Source: Saccharothrix sp. ALI-22-I (GTDB lineage: Bacteria; Actinomycetota; Actinomycetes; Mycobacteriales; Pseudonocardiaceae). From it: 64,000 bases of DNA. The notes beneath the pieces are model-generated. The model was not told where the DNA came from. It did no database searches and saw only the letters and a list, made by a program, of their open reading frames with translations. This document shows positions 1 through 7,691 of the stretch, piece by piece (the stretch's first letter is position 1; the number at the start of each line of letters is the position of its first letter). Where the stretch lies: NCBI RefSeq assembly GCF_001984175.1, contig NZ_MTQP01000067.1, positions 558,001-622,000 on the forward strand, read 5' to 3'. The position numbers and the translations under genes are program-made.

Positions 1-689
1 TCGGCGTGGTGCCCGGCGGGTCGGCGAACGTGTTCGCGGGCGCGCTCGGTCTGCCGCGCGACCCGGTCGAGGCCACCTACCGCCTGCTCCAGGCCATCGA
101 GCACGGCACCAGCCGCAAGGTCAGCCTCGGTCACGTGGCGTCCACGGGCTGGGGCACCGACCACGACCGCTGGTTCACCTTCAACGCGGGCGTCGGCTGG
201 GACGCCGACGTGGTCGCGGGCGTCGAGGAGCAGCGCGCCAAGGGCCGCCAGGCTTCGCCCGGCCTGTACGTGCGCACCGCGTTGACCAGCTACTTCACCG
301 AACGCAGGCGGCCGTCCGCGCTCACCGTGCAGATCCCCGGCGAGCCGGCGTTCGAGGACGTGCGGCTGGCGTTCGTCTCGAACACCGACCCGTGGACGTA
401 CCTCGGTGACAAGGCCATCCGACTCAACCCGAGCACCTCGTTCGACGGCGGTCTGGGCTTGTTCGCGCTGCACGGGATGGGATTGCCGACAGTTCTTCGC
501 TACGTCACGCATCTTTTGGCCACGGACGGGAACCCCAAAGGAGGGAACCTGCTCCGGCGCGACGACGTTGAGTTCGTTCGGGTGACGAGTCCGGACCCCG
601 TCAACCTCCAGGTGGACGGGGACCTGCTCGGTGCCTGCACCGAAGTGGAGTTCACATCTGTGCCGGGTGCACTGACCGTAGCTGTGTAA
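1..689 (+). CDS. Diacylglycerol kinase-family lipid kinase, C-terminal part (5' end outside window)
   Basis: The reading frame is open from the first base, so the gene starts upstream; about 228 residues are visible. It opens with GVVPGGSANVFA, the glycine-rich PGGTxN-type nucleotide-binding loop of the DAGK catalytic domain (DgkB/YegS/sphingosine-kinase superfamily). The all-beta C-terminal lobe follows, with the typical late VQVDGD-like segment (NLQVDGDLL) near residue 205. Such enzymes phosphorylate diacylglycerol or related lipids at the membrane. An Rv3218-type gene sits before whiB1 in mycobacteria, which matches this order. The true substrate cannot be told from sequence. The N-terminal part of the catalytic domain is missing only because the window begins here. 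Confidence 0.85.
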   Translation, partial: GVVPGGSANVFAGALGLPRDPVEATYRLLQAIEHGTSRKVSLGHVASTGWGTDHDRWFTFNAGVGWDADVVAGVEEQRAKGRQASPGLYVRTALTSYFTERRRPSALTVQIPGEPAFEDVRLAFVSNTDPWTYLGDKAIRLNPSTSFDGGLGLFALHGMGLPTVLRYVTHLLATDGNPKGGNLLRRDDVEFVRVTSPDPVNLQVDGDLLGACTEVEFTSVPGALTVAV

Positions 690-783
690 CCATGGTGTAA
701 CCGGCTCGGTACCTGTCCGCGATCTTGCAACCTGGTGTGACACCCCTCAGTGAAACCCCAGGTGAACTTAGTCGATCTTTCGG

Positions 784-797
784 GTGAGTTCACTCAC
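784..797. promoter_or_regulatory. CRP/Cmr-type site 1 upstream of whiB1
   Basis: GTGA-N6-TCAC (GTGAGTTCACTCAC), inside a longer GGTGAG...CTCACC palindrome (783-798). This is the cAMP-receptor-protein half-site pattern. It lies about 25 bp upstream of a TTGACA -35 box (816-821). The M. tuberculosis whiB1 promoter is known to be controlled by the CRP protein Rv3676, so conservation of the circuit is likely. Binding is inferred. Confidence 0.6.
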
Positions 798-815
798 CGG
801 GTTGGTGCTAAACCC

Positions 816-850
816 TTGACATCCCCGCCGTTCGTGAAAGCATTCACAAG
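816..850 (+). promoter_or_regulatory. whiB1 promoter with TTGACA -35
   Basis: A perfect TTGACA hexamer (816-821) is followed about 17-19 bp later by an AT-richer stretch around 839-846 that can serve as a weak -10. The start would then fall near 850 and give a leader of about 65 nt before the AGGAG and the ATG at 916. The -10 overlaps CRP-like site 2. Confidence 0.5.
834..847. promoter_or_regulatory. CRP/Cmr-type site 2 overlapping the whiB1 -10
   Basis: A second GTGA-N6-TCAC (GTGAAAGCATTCAC), whose centre is 50 bp downstream of the first. It covers the predicted -10, so occupancy should repress, whereas site 1 is placed for activation. Confidence 0.55.
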
Positions 851-915
851 CACCCCAAAACCGACCGCTGACGAGTGGCGCGCCTTCGCGCGCGCCTAGC
901 TGAGGAGTAGTTCCA

Positions 916-1170
916 ATGGACTGGCGCCACCGCGCGATCTGCCGCGACGAGGACCCCGAGCTGTTCTTCCCCGTGGGGAACAGCGGTCCTGCGCTCTTGC
1001 AGATCGCCGAGGCGAAGACCGTCTGCCGCCGTTGCCCCGTCGTCTCCGACTGCCTCGCGTGGGCGTTGGAGAGCGGCCAGGACGCCGGTGTGTGGGGCGG
1101 GATGAGCGAAGACGAGCGTCGCGCCCTGAAGCGTCGCAACGCCCGCACCCGGGCTCGCACCAACGCCTGA
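916..1170 (+). CDS. whiB1: WhiB1-type [4Fe-4S] transcription factor
   Basis: 84 residues, the same length as M. tuberculosis WhiB1 and nearly identical in my memory of that sequence. Cluster ligands are C9, C37, C40 and C46, followed by the WhiB turn GVWGG at 58-62 and a basic C-terminal tail (KRRNARTRART) that contacts DNA. WhiB1 binds the housekeeping sigma factor region 4, is NO-sensitive, and is essential in mycobacteria. The ATG has AGGAG 8 nt upstream. The promoter carries two CRP-like sites, and a strong hairpin terminator follows 18 bp after the stop. The product is cytoplasmic. Identification as WhiB1 rather than another Wbl rests on length, sequence and the neighbouring pdtaS. Confidence 0.95.
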   Translation: MDWRHRAICRDEDPELFFPVGNSGPALLQIAEAKTVCRRCPVVSDCLAWALESGQDAGVWGGMSEDERRALKRRNARTRARTNA

Positions 1171-1188
1171 GTGCCACACAGAGCACAA

Positions 1189-1228
1189 ACGAAAGGCCCG
1201 ACACCGTGCCAGGTGTCGGGCCTTTCGT
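1189..1228 (+). terminator. Rho-independent terminator of whiB1
   Basis: Perfect 17-bp stem (1189-1205 with 1212-1228) and a 6-nt loop, followed by a T-rich CTTTCGTT. It lies between convergent whiB1 and pdtaS and may work in both directions. Confidence 0.9.
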
Positions 1229-1301
1229 CTTTCGTTGCACACCCTCCCGCATGACCACGTGACTCCGCTGAGGCAGGTCGTCACGTGTGCACGGGAGCAG
1301 T

Positions 1302-2780
1302 CTAACGCCGCGCTCTGAGCGGTACGCGCAGGACCGCCTCTGTACCGCCTCGGGGCCGGCGCCGCAAGCTCAACGAGCCTCTGAGTTCGGATTCGACGAG
1401 CGTTCGAACGATCTGCAGTCCGAGCCGGTCGGTGCGCTCCAGCGAGAACCCCGGCGGCAGGCCGCGGCCGTCGTCCGAGATCACCACGTCCAGCCACTTC
1501 GCCGAGCGCTCGGAGTGCACGACGACCTCACCGCGCTGGCCCGCCGCATACGCGTGCTCGAACGCGTTCTGCACGAGTTCGGTCAGCACCATCACCAGCG
1601 GGGTGGCGAGCTCGGCCGGCACGATGCCGAACTTCCCGTCGCGGCGCACCACGACCTGCGATTCGGTGGCGGCGACGTCGGACATCATCGGGATGACCTT
1701 GTCCACGACGTCGTCGAGGTCCACCCGCTCGTCCACCGACATGGACAGCGTCTCGTGCACCAAGGCGATCGACGTCACCCGGCGGACCGACTCGGCCAGC
1801 GCCTCGCGCGCTTCCTCGCTGCTGGTCCGGCGGCTCTGCAGGCGCAGCAGCGCGGCCACGGTCTGGAGGTTGTTCTTCACCCGGTGGTGGATCTCGCGGA
1901 TCGTCGCGTCCTTGGACATGAGGGCGCGGTCGCGGCGGCGGACCTCGGTGACGTCCCGGCAGAGCACGAGCGCGCCCGCCGCACTGCCCCGCGGCCGCAG
2001 CGGCAGGGCGCGGAACAGCACCGCCGCGCCACGACGCGACTCGGCCTCGATGCGCATGCTCGGCTGGCCGTCCAGTGCCGCCCGGATGCGCTGCGCGACC
2101 TCGGTGGCGTCGAACGGGTCGCCGATCAGGGACCGGGTGAGCGGGGCCAGGTGCACGCCGACCAGGTCGGACGCGTGGCCCATGCGGTGGTAGGCGCTCA
2201 GCGCGTTGGGGCTGGCGAACACCACCGCGCCGGAGGCGTCCAGCCGGATCAGGCCGTCACCGACGCGCGGGCTGGTGTGCACGTCCGGGGACGGCTCGGT
2301 GGTCGGGAACGTGCCGTCGGAGATCATCTGGCACAGGTCGGCGGCGCTGCCCAGGTAGGAGATCTCCAGCGGGCTGGGCACGCGCGGCACGGCCAGGTTG
2401 GTGTTGCGGCTGAGCACCGCGATGACCTCGTCGTGCCGCTTGACCGGAATCGCCTCACGGCGGACCGGCACGCCCAGGTGCCAGCGCGGGTCCTCCTCGC
2501 GGCAGATCCGCGACTCGGTGATGGCCCGGCGCAACTGGGGGTGCTCCTCGACGTCGACCATGCTGCCGACGACGTCCTCGGGGTGGGCCGTCGGCGCGGT
2601 CGTCGGCCGGGCCTGGGCGACGCACAGGAACGTGGTGTCGTCCAGCGGCACCCACATCAGGAAGTCGGCGAAGCTGAGGTCGGAGAGCAACTGCCACTCC
2701 GCGACCACCAGTTGCAGGTGGTCGACGGCGGCTCCGGAGAGCTTGGTGTGCTCGGCGAGCAGATCGGTGAGCGTGGACAG
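1302..2780 (-). CDS. pdtaS: PdtaS-like two-component sensor histidine kinase
   Basis: Cytosolic sensor kinase with an N-terminal GAF domain, a central PAS domain (around GDGLIRLDASGAVVFASPNALSAY), and a HisKA_2/HATPase_c module with REIHHRVKNNLQ carrying the phosphoacceptor His. In mycobacteria PdtaS (Rv3220c) phosphorylates the antiterminator PdtaR. The first ATG/GTG/TTG gives a start at 2708 (GTG, 468 residues), but the family-conserved N-terminus (LSTLTDLLAEHTKLSGAA) continues upstream to a CTG at 2780, directly after the TAG of the biotinyl protein gene. A CTG start gives 492 residues, near the mycobacterial length of about 500, and a GGTGGAG lies just upstream. I favour CTG; 2708 is the conservative alternative. 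Co-transcribed with the upstream gene. Confidence 0.85.
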   Translation of the reverse strand: MSTLTDLLAEHTKLSGAAVDHLQLVVAEWQLLSDLSFADFLMWVPLDDTTFLCVAQARPTTAPTAHPEDVVGSMVDVEEHPQLRRAITESRICREEDPRWHLGVPVRREAIPVKRHDEVIAVLSRNTNLAVPRVPSPLEISYLGSAADLCQMISDGTFPTTEPSPDVHTSPRVGDGLIRLDASGAVVFASPNALSAYHRMGHASDLVGVHLAPLTRSLIGDPFDATEVAQRIRAALDGQPSMRIEAESRRGAAVLFRALPLRPRGSAAGALVLCRDVTEVRRRDRALMSKDATIREIHHRVKNNLQTVAALLRLQSRRTSSEEAREALAESVRRVTSIALVHETLSMSVDERVDLDDVVDKVIPMMSDVAATESQVVVRRDGKFGIVPAELATPLVMVLTELVQNAFEHAYAAGQRGEVVVHSERSAKWLDVVISDDGRGLPPGFSLERTDRLGLQIVRTLVESELRGSLSLRRRPRGGTEAVLRVPLRARR

Positions 2781-2996
2781 CTACTCCACCACCGCGATGA
2801 GGTCGCCCTCTTGGACCACGTCCCCGGTGGACACGGCGATGCGGGTGATCCTGCCGGCGCTCTCGGGGAGGACCGGGATCTCCATCTTCATGCTCTCCAG
2901 CACCACGAGGGTGGTCTCGTGCGTGACCTCGTCACCCTCTTTGACGGCGATCTGGGCCACGTTCGCCACGATCTCCGCCCGGATTTCCTCGGCCAT
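2781..2996 (-). CDS. Biotinyl/lipoyl attachment domain protein (TB7.3-like)
   Basis: 71-residue single biotinyl domain. The biotin acceptor is K37 in ESMKMEIP, and the paired half-motif is VVQEGDLIAVVE at the C-terminus. It matches the mycobacterial biotinylated protein TB7.3 (Rv3221c), also next to pdtaS. The ATG at 2996 has a strong AAGGAGG 4 nt upstream; an upstream in-frame ATG at 3023 lacks this. The partner enzyme (a carboxylase) is not nearby, so its acyl-CoA substrate is unknown. Its stop codon abuts the inferred start of pdtaS, so the two are likely translationally coupled. Confidence 0.9.
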   Translation of the reverse strand: MAEEIRAEIVANVAQIAVKEGDEVTHETTLVVLESMKMEIPVLPESAGRITRIAVSTGDVVQEGDLIAVVE

Positions 2997-3103
2997 GGTC
3001 CTCCTTAGTCCGGGCCCATCCAACCACGATTCAGACCCGGTGCCATGGCCAGGTGACCGCGTGACACACTGTGGTCAGGTAGTTCGAGCACTAGGAGAAC
3101 CCC

Positions 3104-3178
3104 ATGTCGAAGCGTGCCCGCAAGCGCCGCGACCGCAAGAAGGGTGGCGCCAACCACGGGAAGCGCCCCAACGCCTGA
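3104..3178 (+). CDS. 24-residue actinobacterial ribosomal protein bL37
   Basis: A tiny ORF of 24 codons, MSKRARKRRDRKK then GGANHGKRPNA, very basic, with AGGAG 6 nt before the ATG. It matches the mycobacterial large-subunit protein bL37 first seen in ribosome structures, which ends in the same NHGKRPNA. It sits near the 23S rRNA in the 50S subunit. A perfect 16-bp terminator follows 16 nt after the stop, so the gene is its own transcript or transcript end. Many pipelines miss it because of its length. Confidence 0.88.
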   Translation: MSKRARKRRDRKKGGANHGKRPNA

Positions 3179-3194
3179 TCGACTTCACGGCGTG

Positions 3195-3230
3195 CGAAGG
3201 GCCCCGGAGCACACGCTCCGGGGCCCTTCG
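3195..3230. terminator. Bidirectional terminator between bL37 and rsrA
   Basis: Perfect 16-bp stem (3195-3210 with 3215-3230), 4-nt loop ACAC, between convergent genes. Confidence 0.88.
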
Positions 3231-3241
3231 ACTTTCCGGCG

Positions 3242-3538
3242 TCAGGTGCTCGACGTCTCGGGCGCCGTCGTGCGGATCTCGACCTCGACCGTGGTCTGGT
3301 AGAGCCGCGCGCGCAGCCGCTGCTTGAGCTCCTCGGGTGCGTGCTCACCGCCGCACTTGCGGGCCAGCAGGTCCTTCAGGTGCTCCTCGATGCCGTACTG
3401 CTCCAGGCACGGGTGGCACTCCTCCAGGTGGGTCTTGAGCAGGTGCTGCCGCTTCTCGTCGCACTCGTGGTCGAGGAACAGGTACACCTCGGCCAGTACC
3501 TCGGAGCAGTCCGTTTCGTGAGGTTTCCCGCAGCTCAT
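3242..3538 (-). CDS. rsrA: RsrA/RshA mycothiol-system zinc anti-sigma factor
   Basis: 98 residues with the zinc-binding anti-sigma (ZAS) motif H37-x3-C41-x2-C44 plus C3 and C11, the redox-switch cysteines of the RsrA family. It binds SigR under reducing conditions; oxidation forms a disulfide, releases zinc and frees SigR. The start codon overlaps the sigR stop by one base (TGATG), a sign of translational coupling that keeps the pair near equal amounts. It ends just before the bidirectional terminator. Confidence 0.95.
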   Translation of the reverse strand: MSCGKPHETDCSEVLAEVYLFLDHECDEKRQHLLKTHLEECHPCLEQYGIEEHLKDLLARKCGGEHAPEELKQRLRARLYQTTVEVEIRTTAPETSST

Positions 3539-4161
3539 CAGCCCGCCACCTCCTGCTGACCGTCGCGGAGGAAGCCGCGCTCGCGCGCGGTGTCCGCCAA
3601 CTGGTCCCGAAGCTGCCTGCGGCCCCGGTGCAACCGGGACATCACGGTGCCGATGGGGGTGCCCATGATGTCTGCGATCTCCTTGTACGCGAAGCCCTCC
3701 ACGTCCGCGAGGTAGACCGCGATCCGGAACTCCTCGGGCAGCCGCTGCAAGGCTTGTTTGACGTCTGAATCCGGCAACCGGTCCATCGCCTCGACCTCGG
3801 CCGACCGCAGACCGGTCGAGGTGTGGCTCTCCGCCTGCGCCAACTGCCAGTCGGTGATCTCGTCCGTCGGCTGCTGGATCGGCTGGCGCTGCTTCTTGCG
3901 GTAGCCGTTGATGTAGGTGTTGGTGAGGATGCGGTACAGCCAGGCCTTGAGGTTCGTGCCCGCCGAGAAGGACGCGAAGGCGGCGTATGCCTTGAGGTAA
4001 GTCTCTTGGACCAGGTCCTCGGCGTCGGCAGGGTTGCGGGTCATCCGCAGGGCCGCCGAGTACAACTGGTCGAGCATCGGCATCGCGTCGCGCTCGAACC
4101 GCGCCGCGCGTTCGGCCGTTGTCTCGTCAGTCGGCGTGACCTGCGTTCGGGTGGCTGGCAC
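3538..4161 (-). CDS. sigR: ECF sigma factor SigR/SigH (thiol-oxidative stress)
   Basis: 207 residues from the GTG at 4161, which has AAGGGAG just upstream. Sigma region 2 includes [21 protein letters not shown] and [24 protein letters not shown]; region 4 includes [31 protein letters not shown]. It is closely similar to mycobacterial SigH and Streptomyces SigR, which direct thioredoxin, mycothiol and proteolysis genes. The frame stays open upstream to 4374, with an in-frame ATG at 4305 downstream of a SigR-type promoter. This would add 48 residues and resembles the unstable extended isoform (SigR') of Streptomyces. Operon with rsrA. Confidence 0.95.
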   Translation of the reverse strand: MPATRTQVTPTDETTAERAARFERDAMPMLDQLYSAALRMTRNPADAEDLVQETYLKAYAAFASFSAGTNLKAWLYRILTNTYINGYRKKQRQPIQQPTDEITDWQLAQAESHTSTGLRSAEVEAMDRLPDSDVKQALQRLPEEFRIAVYLADVEGFAYKEIADIMGTPIGTVMSRLHRGRRQLRDQLADTARERGFLRDGQQEVAG

Positions 4162-4329
4162 CGCGCTCCCTTCCCACCGGCTGGTGAGCGCGGCGGACGG
4201 AACTGTCTGGGACGCAGTCGAGGATACGCGGCGGTCGCCGGGACGGCAGTGAGCCGAGCCACGCGGCGGTCGAGCCTTGACCGTCCTGCTGACCTGCTGA
4301 TCCATCACCTCGGTAGCCACGTTCGGCAC

Positions 4330-4357
4330 CAACGCGACAAGCCCGCCGCACATTCCC
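4330..4357 (-). promoter_or_regulatory. SigR-dependent promoter of sigR-rsrA
   Basis: On the minus strand GGGAAT (4357-4352), exactly 18 bp, then GTTG (4333-4330). This is the SigR/SigH consensus GGAAT-N18-GTT, implying autoregulation. Transcription would begin near 4323, about 18 nt before an in-frame ATG at 4305. Confidence 0.85.
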
Positions 4358-4388
4358 GCCCACGGTTCCTGCACTAAGGTGCGCGATC

Positions 4389-4865
4389 ATGGCCGGACGT
4401 GGGACGCCCGCCACCGCGTTGCTGGACAAGCAGAAGGTGGCGTACACGCTGCACGCGTACGAGCACGATCCCCGCCACGAGTCGTACGGGCTGGAGGCCG
4501 CGGAAGCGCTCGGGATCGCGCCGGAACGCGTGTTCAAAACGCTGGTCGCGGACGTGGACGGGAAGCTGGCGGTCGGTGTGGTGCCGGTCACGGGGCAGTT
4601 GGACCTGAAGGCGTTGGCCGCCGCCGTGGGCGGGAAGAAGGCGAAGATGGCCGACGTCGCGGGTGCGGAGCGGGCCACCGGGTACGTGGCGGGCGGTATC
4701 TCGCCGTTGGGGCAGAAGAAGCGGCTGCCGGTGGTGTTGGACGCATCCGCCGAGGGCTTCGCGACCATCTACTGCTCGGCCGGACGGCGTGGGCTGGAAG
4801 TCGAGATCGCGCCCGAAGACCTGGTCAGGCTGACGCAGGGCGTCGTCGCGCCGATCTCGGCCTGA
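4389..4865 (+). CDS. ybaK: YbaK/EbsC-type Cys-tRNA(Pro) deacylase
   Basis: 158 residues covering the whole YbaK/ProX editing domain. K50 in RVFKTLVADV is the lysine that corresponds to the essential YbaK lysine, and GGISPLGQKKRLPVVLD is the conserved GGxSPxGxK loop. YbaK proteins hydrolyse cysteine mis-charged on tRNA-Pro. The gene is divergent from sigR. A TAAGGT hexamer 8 nt before the ATG suggests a leaderless or very short leader. The stop is followed 48 bp later by the convergent hydrolase gene. Confidence 0.9.
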   Translation: MAGRGTPATALLDKQKVAYTLHAYEHDPRHESYGLEAAEALGIAPERVFKTLVADVDGKLAVGVVPVTGQLDLKALAAAVGGKKAKMADVAGAERATGYVAGGISPLGQKKRLPVVLDASAEGFATIYCSAGRRGLEVEIAPEDLVRLTQGVVAPISA

Positions 4866-4913
4866 GCGCGGTCGGACGCCACGAGCCGGTTCTCCGTTGG
4901 CTGTGGTCGTGTC

Positions 4914-5537
4914 TCAGACTTCGAGGGGCCGCAGCACGCGGGCCAGCCACTCGCCGACCGTGCGGCCCACCGCGTCCACGTCGGCCTTGAGGTTGTGGTC
5001 GCCGGGCAGCAGCACGACGTCCCGGTGGTGCCGGTGGTGCGCCGGGTCGGGTCGGCCGAACGGGTCGTTCTCGCCCTGCACCACCAGGACCGGGACCTCG
5101 ACGTCGTCCAGCTCCGACATCCGGGACTTCTCCGGCTTGCCCGGCGGGTGCACCGGGAACGCCAGGCACAGCACCGCCACCGCCTGGCCCTCGGACGCCG
5201 TCCGGCACGCCACCCGTGCGCCGGACGACCGGCCGCCGAACACCATCGGCAGGTCGTCGAACCAGCGGGTACCCAGCTCGTCCACCACCGCGAGCCACGC
5301 CGCGTCAAGCTGCTTGGCGGGCGCGGGCGCGCGGCGGCCTGCCACCCGGTAGGGCTGCTCGACCAGCGCCACGTGCACGCCGGCGTCCACCGCCGCACGG
5401 GTCGCCGCCACCAGGTCCGGCGCGGCGATCCCGCCACCGGCGCCGTGCCCGAGCAGCAGCACCGCCCGGCCCTCGGCGGCGCAGTGCAACTCGGCCCGCG
5501 CCGGCCCGTACGGGGTGTCGACCAGGCGCGAGGTCAT
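4914..5537 (-). CDS. Alpha/beta hydrolase of the KANL3/Tex30 type
   Basis: 207 residues. The oxyanion region is LLGHGAGGG (29-36), the nucleophile elbow is GRSSG with S104, the acid is likely D158 in VVQGENDPFG, and the histidine lies in GDHNLK. This is the small KANL3/Tex30-like hydrolase family, whose substrates are unknown. The ATG at 5537 overlaps the upstream stop codon (ATGA, 4 bp), so it is the second gene of a two-gene operon with the SRAP protein. A longer frame upstream is only the SRAP gene read in another phase. Confidence 0.85.
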   Translation of the reverse strand: MTSRLVDTPYGPARAELHCAAEGRAVLLLGHGAGGGIAAPDLVAATRAAVDAGVHVALVEQPYRVAGRRAPAPAKQLDAAWLAVVDELGTRWFDDLPMVFGGRSSGARVACRTASEGQAVAVLCLAFPVHPPGKPEKSRMSELDDVEVPVLVVQGENDPFGRPDPAHHRHHRDVVLLPGDHNLKADVDAVGRTVGEWLARVLRPLEV

Positions 5538-6295
5538 TTCAACTCGAACAAGGTGGGCTCCGGTTTCTCGGATTCCCCCAGGCGAACCGCGTCCATCAGG
5601 GACGGGTCGTTGTTCTTGATGCTGTTGACCTTCATCGACACCGGGCGCAGCTCCAGCGCGTTGACCAGGTCGAGGTCGGGCGCGAGCAGGTCCTTCGGGT
5701 CGGCGTTGTCCGGGTCGAGCCACGCCGCCCAGCGGTCCTTCGGCAGCACCAGCGGCATCCGGTGGTGCACGGAGGTCATCTCGCCGATCGCGTCCGTGGT
5801 CAGCACGGCGCAGGTGATGATCGGCTTGCGCTCGTCGCCCTCCTGCTGCCACCACACCGACCAGATGCCGGCCATCGCGATGCTGGAATCGTCACCGGGG
5901 TTGATGAAGTACGGCTGCTTGCGGCCCTCGCCCGGCTGCCACTCGTACCAGCCGGAGGCCGGGACGATGCACCGGCGCTTGGCCGCCGAGTCGCGGTAGG
6001 CGGGCTTCTCCAGCACGCTCTCCGCCCGCGCGTTGATCATCTTCGCGGCGCCGGACAGGTCCTTGGCCCAGTGCGGCACCAGGCCCCAGCGCATCACGCG
6101 GACGCTGCGCTCGGTGGTGTCCGGGTCGGGGTTTCCCTCGTCGTCACGCGGGTGGCGCTCGACGACGGCCAACACCGGCTTGGTGGGCGCGACGTTGTAG
6201 TCCGGGCTGGGGGCGTCACCCTCGGTGGCGTCCACCGCGTCGAACTCCGCCGCCAGCAGGGCGGGGTTCTTCGTGGAGGCGTACCTGCCGCACAC
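5534..6295 (-). CDS. SRAP/HMCES (YedK) abasic-site DNA crosslinking protein
   Basis: 253 residues starting at a GTG that is immediately followed by TGC, so Cys2 becomes the N-terminal residue after methionine removal. This is the catalytic cysteine that forms a thiazolidine link with abasic sites in single-stranded DNA. Other active-site residues are N34 (DYNVAPT), E118 (GWYEW) and H177/H178 (HHRMP). The start is fixed by MCGRYA; GAGGGGAAG lies upstream. It protects AP sites during replication. The M. tuberculosis counterpart (Rv3226c) also faces aroA. Overlaps the hydrolase gene by 4 bp. Confidence 0.93.
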   Translation of the reverse strand: MCGRYASTKNPALLAAEFDAVDATEGDAPSPDYNVAPTKPVLAVVERHPRDDEGNPDPDTTERSVRVMRWGLVPHWAKDLSGAAKMINARAESVLEKPAYRDSAAKRRCIVPASGWYEWQPGEGRKQPYFINPGDDSSIAMAGIWSVWWQQEGDERKPIITCAVLTTDAIGEMTSVHHRMPLVLPKDRWAAWLDPDNADPKDLLAPDLDLVNALELRPVSMKVNSIKNNDPSLMDAVRLGESEKPEPTLFELK

Positions 6296-6394
6296 AACTC
6301 TTCCCCTCTGCCGATCTCTGTTCCGAATGGCCATCGTCGCACGTCGTAATGCCCGGTGCGAGCTGTCGCACACCCGATGCGGAATCATCGAGCC

Positions 6395-7690
6395 ATGACT
6401 CAGCAGTGGTCCGCTCCCACCGCCGACGGCCCCGTGCACGCGACGGTACCCGTTCCCGGTTCCAAGTCGATCACCAACAGAGCGCTGGTGCTGGCCTCGC
6501 TGGCCGACCGCGCGTCCACCGTGCACGCGCCGCTGCGCAGCCGCGACACCAACCTGATGGCCGCCGGGCTCGGGTCGCTCGGCATCGGCCTCGACGACGG
6601 CCCGGACGGATCGTGGCTGGTCACACCTCATGCGATGCACGGTCCGGCGCACATCGACTGCGGCCTCGCGGGCACTGTCATGCGGTTCCTGCCGCCCGCC
6701 GCCGCTCTGGCGGTCGGCGACATCACGTTCGACGGGGACCCGCACGCGCGGACCCGGCCGATGACCACGATCCTGGACGCGCTGCGCGCGTTGGGGGCCG
6801 ATGTGGAGGGCGCCGGGCTGCCGTTCACGCTGCACGGCAAGGGCGGTGTGCCCGGCGGCGAGGTCACCATCGACGCGTCGGCGTCGTCCCAGTTCGTGTC
6901 CGGTCTGCTGCTGTCGGCGGCGCGGTACGAGAGCGGCGTGACCATCCGGCACTCGGGTAGGCCTGTGCCGTCGCTGCCGCACATCGAGATGACCGTGGCC
7001 ATGCTGCGCGAGGCGGGGGTCGTCGTGGACGACTCGACGCCGAACGTGTGGCGCGTCGAACCGGGGACCATCACGGGCCGCGACTGGCACGTGGAGCCGG
7101 ACCTGTCCAACGCCACCCCGTTCCTCGCGGCGGCGGCCGTGACCGGCGGTGAGGTGACCATTCCCGGTTGGCCGGCCGAGACCACCCAGCCCGGTGGTGC
7201 GGCGCGTGAGCTCTTCGAACGCATGGGGTGCTCGGTGCGGCTCACGTCCGCCGGCCTCACCTTGTCGGGCCCCGAAAAGCTGGTCGGCGTGGACGTGGAC
7301 CTCAAGGACGAGAGCGAGCTGACGCCGACCGTCGCGGCCCTGGCGGCGCTCGCCGTCGGCCCGACCCGCATCCGCGGCGTCGCGCACATCCGCGGCCACG
7401 AGACGGACCGGATCGCCGCGCTCGTCACCGAGATCAACCGGTTGGGCGGCAACGCCGAGGAGACCGAGGACGGTCTGGTCATCTCGCCGCGACCGCTGCG
7501 CGGCGAGGTGTGGCGGGCCTACGCCGACCACCGGATGGCCACCGCGGGCGCGATCATCGGGCTGGTGGTCGAGGGCGTGTCCGTGGACGACATCGGGTCG
7601 ACCGCCAAGACGATCCCGGACTTCCCGGGGATGTGGGCCGCCATGCTGGGGACCTCGCTGTCGGGGACCTCGATGGCGGGGACGCGCTGA
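6395..7690 (+). CDS. aroA: 3-phosphoshikimate 1-carboxyvinyltransferase (EPSP synthase)
   Basis: 431 residues, full length. Signatures are PGSKSITNR (21-29, shikimate-3-phosphate binding), [12 protein letters not shown] (near 88-99) and [11 protein letters not shown] in the second signature; the late [10 protein letters not shown] is also present. It joins phosphoenolpyruvate to shikimate-3-phosphate in aromatic amino acid synthesis. The ATG at 6395 fits homologues; an in-frame ATG at 6356 is too far upstream. The stop is one base from the rsgA start, so they form an operon, as in mycobacteria (Rv3227-Rv3228). Confidence 0.97.
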   Translation: MTQQWSAPTADGPVHATVPVPGSKSITNRALVLASLADRASTVHAPLRSRDTNLMAAGLGSLGIGLDDGPDGSWLVTPHAMHGPAHIDCGLAGTVMRFLPPAAALAVGDITFDGDPHARTRPMTTILDALRALGADVEGAGLPFTLHGKGGVPGGEVTIDASASSQFVSGLLLSAARYESGVTIRHSGRPVPSLPHIEMTVAMLREAGVVVDDSTPNVWRVEPGTITGRDWHVEPDLSNATPFLAAAAVTGGEVTIPGWPAETTQPGGAARELFERMGCSVRLTSAGLTLSGPEKLVGVDVDLKDESELTPTVAALAALAVGPTRIRGVAHIRGHETDRIAALVTEINRLGGNAEETEDGLVISPRPLRGEVWRAYADHRMATAGAIIGLVVEGVSVDDIGSTAKTIPDFPGMWAAMLGTSLSGTSMAGTR

Positions 7691-7691
7691 C

